Assembly: GCF_000306945.1 (NCBI RefSeq)
Contig: NC_018518.1
Coordinates: 3,410,001-3,474,000, forward strand
Origin: Bordetella pertussis 18323
Lineage (GTDB): Bacteria; Pseudomonadota; Gammaproteobacteria; Burkholderiales; Burkholderiaceae_B
Direction of reading: 5' to 3'
Length of the DNA stretch: 64,000 nt
This document shows, piece after piece, positions 1-9,611 of the stretch. The translations under genes and the position numbers were made by a program. The notes below the pieces were generated by a model. That model searched no databases, had not been told where the DNA came from, and saw only the letters and a program-made list of their open reading frames with translations. Within the stretch, counting starts at the first letter, position 1. Each line of letters starts with the position of its first letter.

Positions 1-301
1 GCCCGGCCACCCGGAACGCCACGCCCCGGCAGCATCCGCCACGGTCCAGGCCGAACACCAGGCCCGGATTGTCGGGCGAGCCGCGATGATCGTGCGACCA
101 CAGGCACAGCGAGCGATGGTACCCGCGCACCGTCGCCAGCCGGCGCTCCTGCCAGGCGAAGTCGGGTCGCCAGATCAGCGATCCATACGCAAATACCCAG
201 ACGTCCTCGCCGCCGTTCCACTGCGCCAGCAGGTCGCGCGCCGAACCGGCCAGCGGGCCGGCCCCTGCGTCCGCCGCGGCGGCGGACTCCCGCAATGACA
301 T
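1..301 (-). CDS. ChaC-like gamma-glutamylcyclotransferase, partial (N-terminal 100 codons)
   Basis: An open reading frame runs leftward from an ATG at 301-299 off the window edge without a stop. It contains YGSLIW at residues 39-44 followed by RPDF, the signature of ChaC/GGCT-fold gamma-glutamylcyclotransferases, then a GLVFGLDRGG segment typical of the same fold. Members of this family release 5-oxoproline from gamma-glutamyl substrates, with glutathione as the usual substrate of the ChaC branch. The catalytic glutamate lies further downstream and is outside the window, so activity cannot be judged. The 182 bases between it and the next gene hold only a short hairpin at 402-422. Confidence 0.75.
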   Translation of the reverse strand, partial: MSLRESAAAADAGAGPLAGSARDLLAQWNGGEDVWVFAYGSLIWRPDFAWQERRLATVRGYHRSLCLWSHDHRGSPDNPGLVFGLDRGGCCRGVAFRVAG

Positions 302-483
302 AACCAAAACCACCTCTGCCTGTGCGCCGGCACGCGCTGCGCGAGCCGGATAGCGAGCTATGCTACGCTGGCGCCGAAGAAATTACCTTGCGAGATGACG
401 GGCCTGGCATGCCCCGCCAGGCAAAACCCGTTCACGGCGCACGCCCGCGGCGAAAAATTTTTGCACGCGCTCGGCGCCCCCCT

Positions 484-954
484 CTACACAGCGTCCAGCG
501 GCAGTTCCGTGGTGCTCTTGATGACTTCCATCGAAAAGCTGGCGCTGACGTCCAGCAAGTCGACCGCTTCGATGAGACGCCGGTAGAACCGGTCGTACGC
601 CGCCATGTCCTCGACCACGACCTTGAGCAGGTAGTCGATATCCCCCGCCATGCGGTAGAACTCCACCACATTGGGCAGCGACATGACCGCGTTGATCAGG
701 TTGTCGGTCCATTTGGCATTGTGCTGGTTGGTCTTGATGGACACGAAGACGGTCAGGTTCAGCCCCAGCGCCTTGGGGTCGAGCAGCACTGCGTTGCGCG
801 CGATCACGCCGTCGTCCTTCAGCTTCTGGATGCGGCGCCAGCATGGCGTCACCGACAGGTTCACCTGCTCGGCGATCTCGGCCACCGAGCAGGTGGCGTC
901 TTTCTGCAGCAGGCGCAGAATCTTGATATCGGTTTGATCCACGGGAACCCCCAA
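484..954 (-). CDS. Lrp/AsnC-family transcriptional regulator
   Basis: This 156-residue protein has the family layout: an N-terminal winged helix-turn-helix (about residues 8-60, starting VDQTDIKILRLLQKD) and a C-terminal ligand-binding RAM domain with the usual length. Proteins of this family bind amino acids and control amino-acid metabolism genes. The gene starts 6 bases after the stop of the DadA-type dehydrogenase and on the same strand, so the two are probably one transcript. By analogy with dadA regulation by Lrp-type proteins in other bacteria, it may sense a D- or L-amino acid and control this pair; that is inference from position. Confidence 0.85.
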   Translation of the reverse strand: MGVPVDQTDIKILRLLQKDATCSVAEIAEQVNLSVTPCWRRIQKLKDDGVIARNAVLLDPKALGLNLTVFVSIKTNQHNAKWTDNLINAVMSLPNVVEFYRMAGDIDYLLKVVVEDMAAYDRFYRRLIEAVDLLDVSASFSMEVIKSTTELPLDAV

Positions 955-960
955 ATAGCG

Positions 961-2220
961 TCAGGTGTAGCGGTCGGCGGTCAAGCCATCCAGGTCAATC
1001 TGCGGCGTGCGGCCGGCAACGATGTCTGCGACGATCCTGCCGGTACCGCAGGCTTGTGTCCAGCCATTCGAGCCATGGCCGCAGTTCAGGTAGAGATTGG
1101 CGTAGCGGGTCGGCCCCAGTATGGCCGGGCCGTCCGGCGTCATGGGCCGCAGGCCGGCCCATGCCTGCGCCGCGTCGTAATCGGCGCCTTGCGGAAACCA
1201 CTCGCGCACCACGCGCTTGAGAAACGCCACGCGGCCTGGGTCGATCGCCAGGCCGTACCCTTTCAGTTCGGCCATGCCGGCCGCGCGCAGACGCGGGCCC
1301 AGCCGGGAAATCATCACCTTGTTGTATTCGTCCATGATGGCCGCCCGCGGCGCGCGCGCCTCGTCGGCGATCGGCGCGGTGATCGAGTAACCCTTGACCG
1401 GGTAAATGGGCAGCTTCAAGCCCAGCGGCCGCAGCAGGAAAGGTGTGCTGCCGCCCAGGGCGATCACATAGGCGTCGGCCTGCAGCAATCCCTGGTCGGT
1501 GTGCACGCCCGCGATCGCCCCGCCGGCTTGCGCCAGGCTCGCCACGGTACAGCCGTAACGGAACGCCACGCCCTGGCCGGCCAGCCAGGCGCCTATGCCG
1601 CAAACGAATTTGTAGCAATCCCCGGAGCCATCGAGCGGCAGGAACAGGCCGCCCGCCACCGGCGCGCCGGCGCCGGCCAGCGCCGGCTCGCGTGCGGCGG
1701 CCTCGGCGCCGCTCAAGAACTGCCATGGCACCTCGAACTCGTCGAGCGCACGCGTGATATTGGGCACGGCCTTCAGGTCGGCCTCGCCGCGAAACAGCTG
1801 TAGCGTGCCATCCTGGTGGAAGTCGAACGAAATCGGCAGCCCGGCTGCGGCGATCTCGCGCAGGCAGGCCTGGCTGTAGTGCGCCACGCGCTGCATGCGC
1901 AGCTTGTTGACACGAAAGCGCTCGGCGGAGCACTCGCCCAGCCAGCGTGCCAGCCATGCCAGCTTGCGCGGCCGCGGCGCCAGCGAGAAACGGATCGGCG
2001 CATTGCGCTGCAACGCCATGCGCAGCACCTTGGCCACCATGCCGGGCGCGGCCCACGGCCCGGCGAAGCTGGGGCACAGCCCGCCGGCGTTGCCGAAACT
2101 GGTTTCGCGCGCCGGGCCGGCCTGGCGCTCGACCACGGTCACGGCATGGCCATCGCGCCACAGGTAGTAGGCTGCGGTCATGCCGGCCACGCCCGCCCCC
2201 AGGACCAATACACGCATCAA
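961..2220 (-). CDS. dadA: D-amino acid dehydrogenase, DadA family (FAD oxidoreductase)
   Basis: The 419-residue product begins with a dinucleotide-binding motif (GAGVAGM, residues 8-14) and an acidic end to the second strand (VVERQ), and ends with the conserved YLNCGHGSNGWTQACGTG segment of DadA-type FAD enzymes. The length fits the family (about 430 in E. coli). Such enzymes oxidise D-amino acids to 2-oxo acids and ammonia and pass electrons to the respiratory chain at the inner membrane. The gene is followed at 6 bases by an Lrp/AsnC regulator. Substrate range is not visible from sequence; related FAD amine dehydrogenases look similar. Confidence 0.8.
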   Translation of the reverse strand: MMRVLVLGAGVAGMTAAYYLWRDGHAVTVVERQAGPARETSFGNAGGLCPSFAGPWAAPGMVAKVLRMALQRNAPIRFSLAPRPRKLAWLARWLGECSAERFRVNKLRMQRVAHYSQACLREIAAAGLPISFDFHQDGTLQLFRGEADLKAVPNITRALDEFEVPWQFLSGAEAAAREPALAGAGAPVAGGLFLPLDGSGDCYKFVCGIGAWLAGQGVAFRYGCTVASLAQAGGAIAGVHTDQGLLQADAYVIALGGSTPFLLRPLGLKLPIYPVKGYSITAPIADEARAPRAAIMDEYNKVMISRLGPRLRAAGMAELKGYGLAIDPGRVAFLKRVVREWFPQGADYDAAQAWAGLRPMTPDGPAILGPTRYANLYLNCGHGSNGWTQACGTGRIVADIVAGRTPQIDLDGLTADRYT

Positions 2221-2272
2221 TGGCTTCCTTGTGTGAGAGGCCGCGTGGCCGCCCTTTTCGATAAGGGGCGCA

Positions 2273-3085
2273 TTATGCCGCAGCGCCCGCGCCGCGCGTG
2301 CGCGTCAATAGGTGCCTGGATAGCCCCCCGCCGTCGATCAGAATATTCTGACCGGTCATGTAGCCGGTATGCATCGAACATATGTAGGCGCACAACGCGC
2401 CCAGTTCCTCGGGCTGGCCGTAGCGGCCGGCCGGATTGGCACGGCCGCGCTCTTCCCACAGTTTCTCGAACGGCTGGCCCGACTGCTCCACCAGGCCCTG
2501 GATGTGGCGCACCTGGGCATCGGTCGCGAAGGCGCCGGGCAACAGGTTGTTGATGGTGACGTTATGGCGCACGGTCTGCCGCGCCAGGCCCGCGACGAAC
2601 CCGATCAATCCGGAGCGCGCGCCATTGGACAGGCCCAGCTCCGCGTGCGGCGCCTTGACGCTGCGCGAGACGATATTGACGATGCGGCCGAAGCCGCGCT
2701 GCGTCATGCCATCGACCACCCGGCGGATCATGTCGATGGGTCCCAGCATCATCGCGTCCAATGCGCTGATCCAGTCATCGCGGCTCCAGTCGCGGAAGTC
2801 GCCCGGCAAGGGGCCGTCGGCATTGTTGATCAGGATGTCGGGCGCCGGACAGGCCGCCAGCGCGGCCTCGCGACCCTCGGCGCGGGTCAGGTCGGCGGCC
2901 ACCCAGCCCACGCCGATGCCGGCTTCGCGGGTGATCTGCGCCGCGGCCTGCTCCAGCGTTTGCGCCGTGCGCGCCGCCAGCGTCACCTTGACTCCTTCCA
3001 GCGCCAGTTGGCGGGCACAGGCCCGTCCCATTCCACGGCTGCCGCCGAACACCAGCGCCGTCCTGCCTGCGATACCCAGATCCAT
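2273..3085 (-). CDS. SDR-family protein with degenerate YxxxK motif
   Basis: The 270-residue protein has a short-chain dehydrogenase Rossmann fold: GGSRGMG at residues 14-20 for cofactor binding, an ILINNADG segment at 84-91 and a serine at 140 in the position of the catalytic Ser. The Tyr and Lys normally found 13 and 17 residues later are not there: the stretch reads LGLSNGAR, giving Ser153 and Arg157. It may be a divergent SDR subfamily with a different mechanism or a non-catalytic binder. The ATG is preceded by AGGAG at good spacing. It lies 52 bases upstream of dadA on the same strand, so cotranscription is possible. Confidence 0.75.
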   Translation of the reverse strand: MDLGIAGRTALVFGGSRGMGRACARQLALEGVKVTLAARTAQTLEQAAAQITREAGIGVGWVAADLTRAEGREAALAACPAPDILINNADGPLPGDFRDWSRDDWISALDAMMLGPIDMIRRVVDGMTQRGFGRIVNIVSRSVKAPHAELGLSNGARSGLIGFVAGLARQTVRHNVTINNLLPGAFATDAQVRHIQGLVEQSGQPFEKLWEERGRANPAGRYGQPEELGALCAYICSMHTGYMTGQNILIDGGGLSRHLLTRTRGAGAAA

Positions 3086-3199
3086 GCCGACTCCTGATGA
3101 AATATTTTTCTAATCCGTCCCCTGCCGGCCTGCCATTTGGCAAACCCATTCCGGAACGTAGCCCCTAGGATAGGAAGACTGTCAGCATTCGTCCATCCC

Positions 3200-3754
3200 A
3201 TGCGCACGCCACCGCTTGTATCCGTCCCTATTTCACCCAGCCTGCAGAATTTGTGCGCCTCGGTGCAGTCCGCGCAACTGAACGCGGCGCAGGCCTTGCT
3301 GCGTGAACTGGCCGCCAGCGTGGCCGGCGCGAACGGCGCGCTGGCCGACCTGCCGCCCGAGCTGCGCGCCGGGCATCCCGATCACTACAGCCGGCACGTC
3401 GCCTACGCCGACCCGCACGGCAGCTTCACCATTGCCTACCTGATCTGGCGTCCGGGACAGTTCAGCCCGGTGCACGGCCACAAGACCTGGTGCACCTACC
3501 GGGTCCTGCAGGGCGAGCTCACCGAATCCCATTACCGCTGGGACCCCGAACTCGGGCTGGCCCTGCGCACCGGCGCCGTGGCGCGCCGCCCGGGCGACAT
3601 CGTCACCGCCACCCCCGGCCTGGCGCAGATCCACCGGCTGGGCAACGCCGGCGACGAGGTTGCCATTTCCCTGCACATCTATGGCGTGGCCCAGAGCGAT
3701 ATCGCCACCGGCGTCAACCACGTCGTGCAGGAAGCCGCGCCACGCCCGCACTAG
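3200..3754 (+). CDS. Cysteine dioxygenase type I family protein
   Basis: With the ATG at 3200 the protein has 184 residues; a longer reading would need a TTG at 3137. It carries the cupin iron-site pattern FSPVHGHKTWCTY (His92, His94, with Cys98 close by) and a third histidine at 145 in QIHRLG, matching the three-histidine site of cysteine dioxygenase and related thiol dioxygenases. The family oxidises cysteine or a related thiol such as 3-mercaptopropionate to a sulfinic acid using non-haem iron and O2. Substrate cannot be decided by eye. It is divergent from the SDR gene and converges with the Bug gene 9 bases further on. Confidence 0.75.
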   Translation: MRTPPLVSVPISPSLQNLCASVQSAQLNAAQALLRELAASVAGANGALADLPPELRAGHPDHYSRHVAYADPHGSFTIAYLIWRPGQFSPVHGHKTWCTYRVLQGELTESHYRWDPELGLALRTGAVARRPGDIVTATPGLAQIHRLGNAGDEVAISLHIYGVAQSDIATGVNHVVQEAAPRPH

Positions 3755-3763
3755 GCGCCGCCG

Positions 3764-4753
3764 TCAGTTCTCGAGGCTGATGTTGTTGGCCTTGATGAAC
3801 GAATCCCAACGCTCGTACTCGCTGCGCACGTACTGTTCCAGCGCCGGACCGTCCGAGGCGACGATTTCGAAGCCCGCCTCGTTCAGCTTGCGGCTCACCT
3901 CGGGGTCGGCCAGCACCGTCTGGAACGCCGCGGTCAGCTTGCGCACCGTATCGGCGGGCGTGCCGGCCGGCGCGAACATGCCGCTCCAGGAGTAGGCGAC
4001 AAAACCGGGAAAGCCCGATTCGATCACCGTGGGCACCTCGGGCAAGTCGCTCAGGCGCTTGTCGCCGGCCACCGCCAGCGGCTTTATCTTGCCGGCCTGG
4101 ATCTGGCCGCGCAACGCCGCGTAACTCAGCCAGGTCATGTTCGCCTGCCCTCCCACGACCGCCTGCACCGCCGGCCCCGCTCCGCCGTAGGGTACGTGCA
4201 GCAGTTCGACCTTGGCGCGCCGCTTCAGCTCTTCGGGCACCAGGTGATTCAGCGAGCCCACGCCCGTGGAGGCGTAATTGAAGGTGTTGGCCGGCCGCTT
4301 GCGGGCGGCGTCCAGGAACTCGGCCAGCGTCTTGCCCGGCACCGACGGATTGGCCCCCACCACCAGCGGGAACCGCACGGTCTGGCTGATCGCCACGAAG
4401 TCCTTGAAGGTGTCGTAGGGCAGCTTGGGCTTGACCGCCGGGTTGATCGCATGATTGTCGAAGCTGACCAGCAGGGTGTTGCCGTCCGGCTCGGCACGCG
4501 CCACGTACGCGGTGGCGATCTGGCTTGCCGCGCCGACCTTGTTCTCGACCACGACCGCGCGCCCGCCCAACTCCTTGGACAGGCGCGGCTGCATGATGCG
4601 CGCCAGGATATCGGTGCTGCCGCCCGGCGGATACGGGACGACCAGCACGAGCGGCCGTTCGTCGGCGTGCGCGGGCGCGTAGGCTACACCCGCGCCCAAC
4701 AGGGCCAACGCGCACAGGCTGGCCGCAAAACCCTTCAGTATTCGAGGTTTCAT
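3764..4753 (-). CDS. Bug/TctC-family periplasmic solute-binding protein
   Basis: The 329-residue protein starts with a signal peptide (MKPRILKG, a hydrophobic stretch, cleavage probably after AHA near residue 30). The mature part opens with LVVPYPPGGSTDILAR, the hallmark of the Bug receptors that are greatly expanded in Bordetella. A longer reading from 4813 is possible but would bury the signal peptide, so the ATG at 4753 was chosen. These proteins bind carboxylates for tripartite tricarboxylate transporters. No TctA/TctB genes lie beside it; the only pair in the window is at 50.9 kb, so it is an orphan receptor with unknown ligand. Confidence 0.85.
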   Translation of the reverse strand: MKPRILKGFAASLCALALLGAGVAYAPAHADERPLVLVVPYPPGGSTDILARIMQPRLSKELGGRAVVVENKVGAASQIATAYVARAEPDGNTLLVSFDNHAINPAVKPKLPYDTFKDFVAISQTVRFPLVVGANPSVPGKTLAEFLDAARKRPANTFNYASTGVGSLNHLVPEELKRRAKVELLHVPYGGAGPAVQAVVGGQANMTWLSYAALRGQIQAGKIKPLAVAGDKRLSDLPEVPTVIESGFPGFVAYSWSGMFAPAGTPADTVRKLTAAFQTVLADPEVSRKLNEAGFEIVASDGPALEQYVRSEYERWDSFIKANNISLEN

Positions 4754-4932
4754 AGATTTTCTGCCCCATAAGGTCAGTGAAAACGGCCTGCCGGCCATCC
4801 ATGGATCACGCATGCGGATCGCCGGCCGCCTTGCGCGGCCTCGGCCCGACCCAGGCCATGCTCAGCCACTATGATGCGCCATCGGCGCGCGCCGCGCATG
4901 CGCCGGCGCAAAGCCGGCGGCATGCGTGCCGC

Positions 4933-5652
4933 TCAGACGCCGGTATCCAGCGTGTAATGCGCGCCGTCGCGGTTTTCCAAGGTCAGCGTGCGCAGCCGCG
5001 GCGTGGCGCAGGCCGGATCCTGCCGCACCCGCAGCCGCAGGTTGCCCAGGGGTACGTCCCAGCCGCCGGCGACGGCCTCGGCCGGCACGTCCACCACCGC
5101 TGCCAGGCGCTGCGCCACGGCCTGCGCGTCGGCGGCGTCCGCCTCGATGCTGACGATGCCGCGGGCGCCGTTCGGGTGGGACAGGAGTTCATCGTTCCAG
5201 ACCAGCTCGGGCGTGAGATGGCGGCAGAAGTACATCCGGATTCCCGGGATGGGCTGCTCGGCGAAACGCACGGTATGGAAGCGCGCCTGGACCTCGCGGC
5301 CCTGCCACTGCGCCGCGCGCGTCAGTTCCTGCACGGGATTGACGGCGAAACCTGCCTCGAGCAGGCGCCGGTACGTCGCCTCGGCGTCGTAGGTGCGAAA
5401 CACCAGGGCCTCCAGGCCCAGCGGCGAGTCGGCGATTTCCTTGCGCGCCGGCGGCGCGCCGGGCGGCCAGCCCAGCAACTCGACGTAGGTGCCTTCCAGC
5501 ACGATCAGGCGATTGCACGACCCCAGGTTGTGCACCGCCTTCTCGCTGAGGTGAAAGCCCTGGCGCTCGAAATGCGGCGCCAGCGCATCCAGCCGGTCGC
5601 GCACCATGACCACGGCATGGTCGAATTCGGTGCGGCCGACGGCATGCAGCAT
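4933..5652 (-). CDS. VOC/glyoxalase-like domain protein
   Basis: A 239-residue protein starting MLHAVGRTEFDHAVVMVRD, which resembles the glyoxalase-like (VOC superfamily) fold: paired beta-alpha-beta-beta-beta units with a histidine in the first strand (DHAVV) and a glutamate in YVELLG. The open frame runs further upstream into secA, but the ATG at 5652 lies 16 bases after the secA stop and gives a natural domain start. It probably belongs to the end of the secA transcript. Function is unknown; VOC members include dioxygenases, isomerases and resistance proteins. Confidence 0.7.
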   Translation of the reverse strand: MLHAVGRTEFDHAVVMVRDRLDALAPHFERQGFHLSEKAVHNLGSCNRLIVLEGTYVELLGWPPGAPPARKEIADSPLGLEALVFRTYDAEATYRRLLEAGFAVNPVQELTRAAQWQGREVQARFHTVRFAEQPIPGIRMYFCRHLTPELVWNDELLSHPNGARGIVSIEADAADAQAVAQRLAAVVDVPAEAVAGGWDVPLGNLRLRVRQDPACATPRLRTLTLENRDGAHYTLDTGV

Positions 5653-5668
5653 GGCGTTCTCCGGTGCG

Positions 5669-8404
5669 TCAGGCCAACTGGCCGTGGCAATGCTTGTACT
5701 TCTTGCCGCTGCCGCACGGGCAGGGTTCGTTGCGGCCGACCTTGGGCAGCACATTGCGCACCGGCTGCGCGCCCTGCGGCTGGCCATCGTCGGCCAGCGC
5801 CTCGTCGTAGTCGGAGTGGTGGTACTGCACGTTCTGCACGTGGGGTTGCGCCGCATCGGCCTCGGCCTGCTCGACCTGCTCGGCCGACTGCACCCGCACC
5901 GTCATCAGCACCCGCACCACGTCGTCGCGGATACGGTCCAACATGCCCGAGAACAGCTCGAAAGCCTCGCGCTTGTATTCCTGCTTGGGGTTCTTCTGGG
6001 CGTAGCCGCGCAGGTGGATGCCCTGGCGCAGATAGTCCAGCGCAGACAGGTGCTCGCGCCAATGCGTATCGATCGACTGGAGCATGATCGAGCGCTCGAA
6101 CTGCGCCCACGACTCGGCCCCGACCTGCTCCACCTTGGCCGTGTAGATCTGGCGCGCGGCCGCCACCACACGCTCGAGCAGTTCCTCGTCGGTCAGGTTG
6201 GGCTCCTGCTCCAGCATATCGGTCAGCGGCAGCTGGATGTGCCAGTCGCCCGCCAGCGCCTTTTCCAGCCCGGCGACGTCCCATTGCTCCTCGACCGATT
6301 CCTCGGGGATGAAGCCACGGAACATTTCGGCCACGGCGGCATCGCGCAGGCCCTCGACGGTCGCGCCGATGGAAGCGGCTTCCAGCACCTCGTTGCGCTG
6401 CGAATACAGTACCTTGCGCTGGTCGTTGGCCACGTCGTCGTATTCGAGCAGCTGCTTGCGGATGTCGAAGTTGCGGCCCTCGACCTTGCGCTGGGCAGTC
6501 TCGATCGAACGGGTCACCATGCCGGCCTCGATGGGCTCGCCCTCGGGCAGCTTGAGGCGCTCCATGATGGCACGCACGCGGTCGCCGGCGAAGATGCGCA
6601 TCAGCGGGTCTTCGAGCGACAGGTAGAAGCGCGACGAGCCCGGGTCGCCCTGGCGCCCCGCGCGGCCGCGCAGTTGGTTGTCGATACGACGCGACTCATG
6701 GCGCTCAGTGCCGATGATGCGCAGGCCGCCGGCCTGCTTGACGCGCTCGTTGAGCGGTTTCCACTCGGCACGCAGCGTTTCGATGCGCGCCTCCTTCTCG
6801 GCCTCGCTCAGCGCCTCGTTGGCGTGGATCAGGTCGACCTGCTTGTCGACGCTGCCGCCCAGCACGATGTCGGTGCCGCGGCCGGCCATGTTGGTGGCGA
6901 TGGTGATGTGGCCCGGCTTGCCGGCCTCGGCGACGATCTCCGCCTCGCGCGCGTGCTGCTTGGCGTTGAGGACCTCGTGCGGCAGCTTGGCCTGGCGTAG
7001 CAGGCCGGCCAGCAGCTCGGAGTTCTCGATGCTGGTGGTGCCCACCAGCACCGGCTGGCCGCGCTCGTGGCAGTCGCGGATGTCGTTGAGGATCGCCTGG
7101 TATTTCTCTTGCGTCGTCTTGAAGACCTGGTCGTTCTGGTCCTTGCGGACCATCGGCTTGTTGGTCGGGATGATGACGGTTTCCAGGGTGTAGATCTCCT
7201 GGAATTCGTACGCTTCGGTATCGGCGGTCCCGGTCATGCCCGACAGCTTGTCGTACATGCGGAAGTAGTTCTGGAAAGTGATCGAGGCCAGCGTCTGGTT
7301 CTCATGCTGGATCTTGACGCCTTCCTTGGCCTCGACGGCCTGGTGCAGCCCATCGGACCAGCGGCGGCCAACCATGAGGCGGCCGGTGAATTCGTCGACG
7401 ATCACGACCTCGTCGTCCTGCACCACGTACTGCTGGTCGCGGAAGAACAGCGTATGGGCGCGCAATGCCACCATCATGTGGTGCATCAGGGCGATGTGGC
7501 GCGGGTCGTAGAGCGACTCGCCCTCGGGCAGCAGGCCCACGCGCGTGAGGATCTTCTCGGCGCTCTCGTGGCCGGCCTCGGACATGTAGACTTGCTGGCT
7601 CTTCTCGTCAACCCAGTAGTCGCCTTCGGGCTCGGGCTCGTGCGGCTTGGGTTCGGACGCCATGCGCTTGAGCAGCGGCGGCACCGCGTTCATGCGCACG
7701 TAGAGCTCGGTGTGGTCCTCGGCCTGGCCGGAGATGATCAGCGGCGTGCGCGCCTCGTCGATCAGGATCGAGTCCACTTCGTCGACGATGGCGTAGAAGA
7801 GGCGGCGCTGGCGGCGGTCCTCGACGCGATACTCCATGTTGTCGCGCAGGTAGTCGAAGCCGAATTCGTTATTGGTGCCGTAAGTGATGTCGGCAGCGTA
7901 GGCGGCGATCTTCTCGTCGTTGGGCTGCTGCGGCACCACCACGCCGGTCGACATGCCCAGGAAGCGGTACAGCCGCCCCATCCACTCGGCGTCGCGGCGG
8001 GCCAGGTAGTCGTTGACCGTCACGACGTGCACACCCTTGCCGGCGATGGCGTTCAGGTAGACCGGCAGCGTGGCCATCAGCGTCTTGCCCTCGCCGGTAC
8101 GCATTTCGGCGATCTTGCCGTTGTGCAGCGCGATCCCGCCCAGCATCTGGACGTCGAAGTGGCGCATCCCGAACACGCGCTTGCCCGCCTCGCGGACCAC
8201 CGCGAAGGCTTCCGGCAGCAGGTCGTCCAGCGACGTGCCCTGCTGATGCCGATCGCGAAACTCCTGAGTCTTTGCCGACAATTCCTCATCGGAAAGAGCC
8301 GAAATCTTGGGCTCCAGGCTATTAATCTGAGCTACCTGCTTGCGATATTCCTTCAGCAAGCGGTCGTTACGACTACCAATGAGTTTTTTGAGCAGAGAAA
8401 CCAT
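5669..8404 (-). CDS. secA: Preprotein translocase ATPase SecA
   Basis: The 911-residue product is full length. It shows the nucleotide-binding motif MRTGEGKTL (residues 101-109), the helicase-like motor ([34 protein letters not shown]) and the C-terminal zinc-binding tail [14 protein letters not shown] (Cys895, Cys897, Cys906, His907) that contacts SecB and lipids. SecA drives export of unfolded preproteins through SecYEG. The ATG at 8404 ([10 protein letters not shown]) was preferred over one 6 codons upstream because it matches the usual N-terminus. It lies 179 bases after the M23 peptidase gene; I saw no secM-like leader in that gap. Confidence 0.98.
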   Translation of the reverse strand: MVSLLKKLIGSRNDRLLKEYRKQVAQINSLEPKISALSDEELSAKTQEFRDRHQQGTSLDDLLPEAFAVVREAGKRVFGMRHFDVQMLGGIALHNGKIAEMRTGEGKTLMATLPVYLNAIAGKGVHVVTVNDYLARRDAEWMGRLYRFLGMSTGVVVPQQPNDEKIAAYAADITYGTNNEFGFDYLRDNMEYRVEDRRQRRLFYAIVDEVDSILIDEARTPLIISGQAEDHTELYVRMNAVPPLLKRMASEPKPHEPEPEGDYWVDEKSQQVYMSEAGHESAEKILTRVGLLPEGESLYDPRHIALMHHMMVALRAHTLFFRDQQYVVQDDEVVIVDEFTGRLMVGRRWSDGLHQAVEAKEGVKIQHENQTLASITFQNYFRMYDKLSGMTGTADTEAYEFQEIYTLETVIIPTNKPMVRKDQNDQVFKTTQEKYQAILNDIRDCHERGQPVLVGTTSIENSELLAGLLRQAKLPHEVLNAKQHAREAEIVAEAGKPGHITIATNMAGRGTDIVLGGSVDKQVDLIHANEALSEAEKEARIETLRAEWKPLNERVKQAGGLRIIGTERHESRRIDNQLRGRAGRQGDPGSSRFYLSLEDPLMRIFAGDRVRAIMERLKLPEGEPIEAGMVTRSIETAQRKVEGRNFDIRKQLLEYDDVANDQRKVLYSQRNEVLEAASIGATVEGLRDAAVAEMFRGFIPEESVEEQWDVAGLEKALAGDWHIQLPLTDMLEQEPNLTDEELLERVVAAARQIYTAKVEQVGAESWAQFERSIMLQSIDTHWREHLSALDYLRQGIHLRGYAQKNPKQEYKREAFELFSGMLDRIRDDVVRVLMTVRVQSAEQVEQAEADAAQPHVQNVQYHHSDYDEALADDGQPQGAQPVRNVLPKVGRNEPCPCGSGKKYKHCHGQLA

Positions 8405-8583
8405 GCGTGTCGTTGGCGGCACCGGCCGGTTTGCGCCGCAACGGCGGCGGACAGACCCGTGACTGGATTGTTGTTGTCTGGTTGAGCGGGCAAACCCGCC
8501 GGGAAACGATCCAGTTTAACGCACCTGGACCGCAACGGCCTGCCGTGCGCACGGCGGCCCCATCCGGCCTCGCGACGCGCCGT

Positions 8584-9585
8584 TCAGCGGGTCGCCGAAG
8601 CCGCGGGCGCCGTGGCTGGCGCCTGGGCCACGGTGGGCGGCGCCGTCTGCTGGGGCCCCAGGAACAGGCGCGGATCCAGCGGCTGGCCGGCCAGCCGCAC
8701 CTCGAAATGCAGGTGCGGCCCGGTGGAACGGCCCGACGAGCCCACGCGGGCGATCTCCTGGCCGCGCTCGACCACGTCGCCCGGCTTGACCAGCAGGCGC
8801 GAGGCGTGGGCGTAACGTGTGATCAGGCCGTTGCCGTGGTCGATTTCCACGCTGTTGCCGTAGCCGCTCTGGTATTTGGCCACCAGCACCACGCCCCCCG
8901 ACGCCGCCAGGATGGGCGTGCCGCTGGGCGCCGAGAAATCGAGCCCTTCGTGCATGGCGTAGCGGCCCGTCACCGGGTTGCGGCGCCAGCCATACGATGA
9001 ACTGAGGTAGGGGTATTCAGTGATGGGCATGGCCGAAGGCAGCAGCGCCTTGTCCGCGGAACGGCGCGTCAGGGCTGCATCCAGCAGCCGCAGGTTGTCG
9101 GCCTGCTGCGCCATGCGTACCTGGATCTCGTCGAGCTGCTGCGCCAGGTCGGCGGCCGTGGCCGGCGACGGCGGCTGCCGGTCGGTGAACAGGTCATCCA
9201 TCACGTGGGTGGCTTCCTCGGGCATGCCCTGCAGCTGGGTGGCCAGTTCCGGGTCGGTATAGGCGACCCCGGCCACCTGGGCCACGCGCCGCCCCAGCCC
9301 GTCGATACTGGCCAGCTTGGCCTGCAGCGTGCCGACCTTGGTGGCAAGCATGGTAACGTTCTCACGCACGAACGCCGTATCCCGGTCGGGGCTGACGGCC
9401 TGGGCGTAGGCAGGCCAATCGACCGCGTACGCGGCCGGAGCCGACGGGGACATATAGCGTTGCACGGCCGCGCCCACGATGGCGGCGGTCAGCAAGGTGG
9501 CGCCCACCAGCAATGCCAGGCGCCCGCCCCCGAGAGTGAAATGCCCTTCCCGCCCGGGCTGGGCATGCATAATCACGATCTTCAA
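8584..9585 (-). CDS. M23 (LytM-type) metallopeptidase, membrane-anchored
   Basis: The 333-residue protein has one N-terminal membrane segment (about residues 23-43), a predicted coiled linker, and a C-terminal M23 domain with zinc ligands in HEGLDF and HLHFEV. The YAH motif is also present. Such proteins cut peptide bridges in peptidoglycan or, when degenerate, activate amidases; here the metal-site residues look intact. The chosen start is TTG at 9585 because AGGA sits 7 bases before it; an ATG five codons later is an alternative. Position upstream of secA and just behind the dcw/lpxC block fits a role in envelope growth. Confidence 0.85.
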   Translation of the reverse strand: MKIVIMHAQPGREGHFTLGGGRLALLVGATLLTAAIVGAAVQRYMSPSAPAAYAVDWPAYAQAVSPDRDTAFVRENVTMLATKVGTLQAKLASIDGLGRRVAQVAGVAYTDPELATQLQGMPEEATHVMDDLFTDRQPPSPATAADLAQQLDEIQVRMAQQADNLRLLDAALTRRSADKALLPSAMPITEYPYLSSSYGWRRNPVTGRYAMHEGLDFSAPSGTPILAASGGVVLVAKYQSGYGNSVEIDHGNGLITRYAHASRLLVKPGDVVERGQEIARVGSSGRSTGPHLHFEVRLAGQPLDPRLFLGPQQTAPPTVAQAPATAPAASATR

Positions 9586-9611
9586 GCTTGCATCCTGTTA
9601 TTTGAGCCGGC

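Noticed and set aside
402..422. Hairpin GCCTGGC/GCCAGGC as a terminator after the first regulator
   Set aside because: Short stem with no T run on either strand in the right place; could be chance in GC-rich DNA.
322..1803. Long rightward open frame of 493 codons opposite the regulator and dadA
   Set aside because: It lies antisense to two well-supported genes, has no family motif and the biased composition expected of a GC-rich shadow frame.
8405..8583. SecM-like arrest peptide ahead of secA
   Set aside because: The 179-base gap has no open frame with a start, signal peptide and arrest-like end; only a small CGGG/CCCG hairpin.
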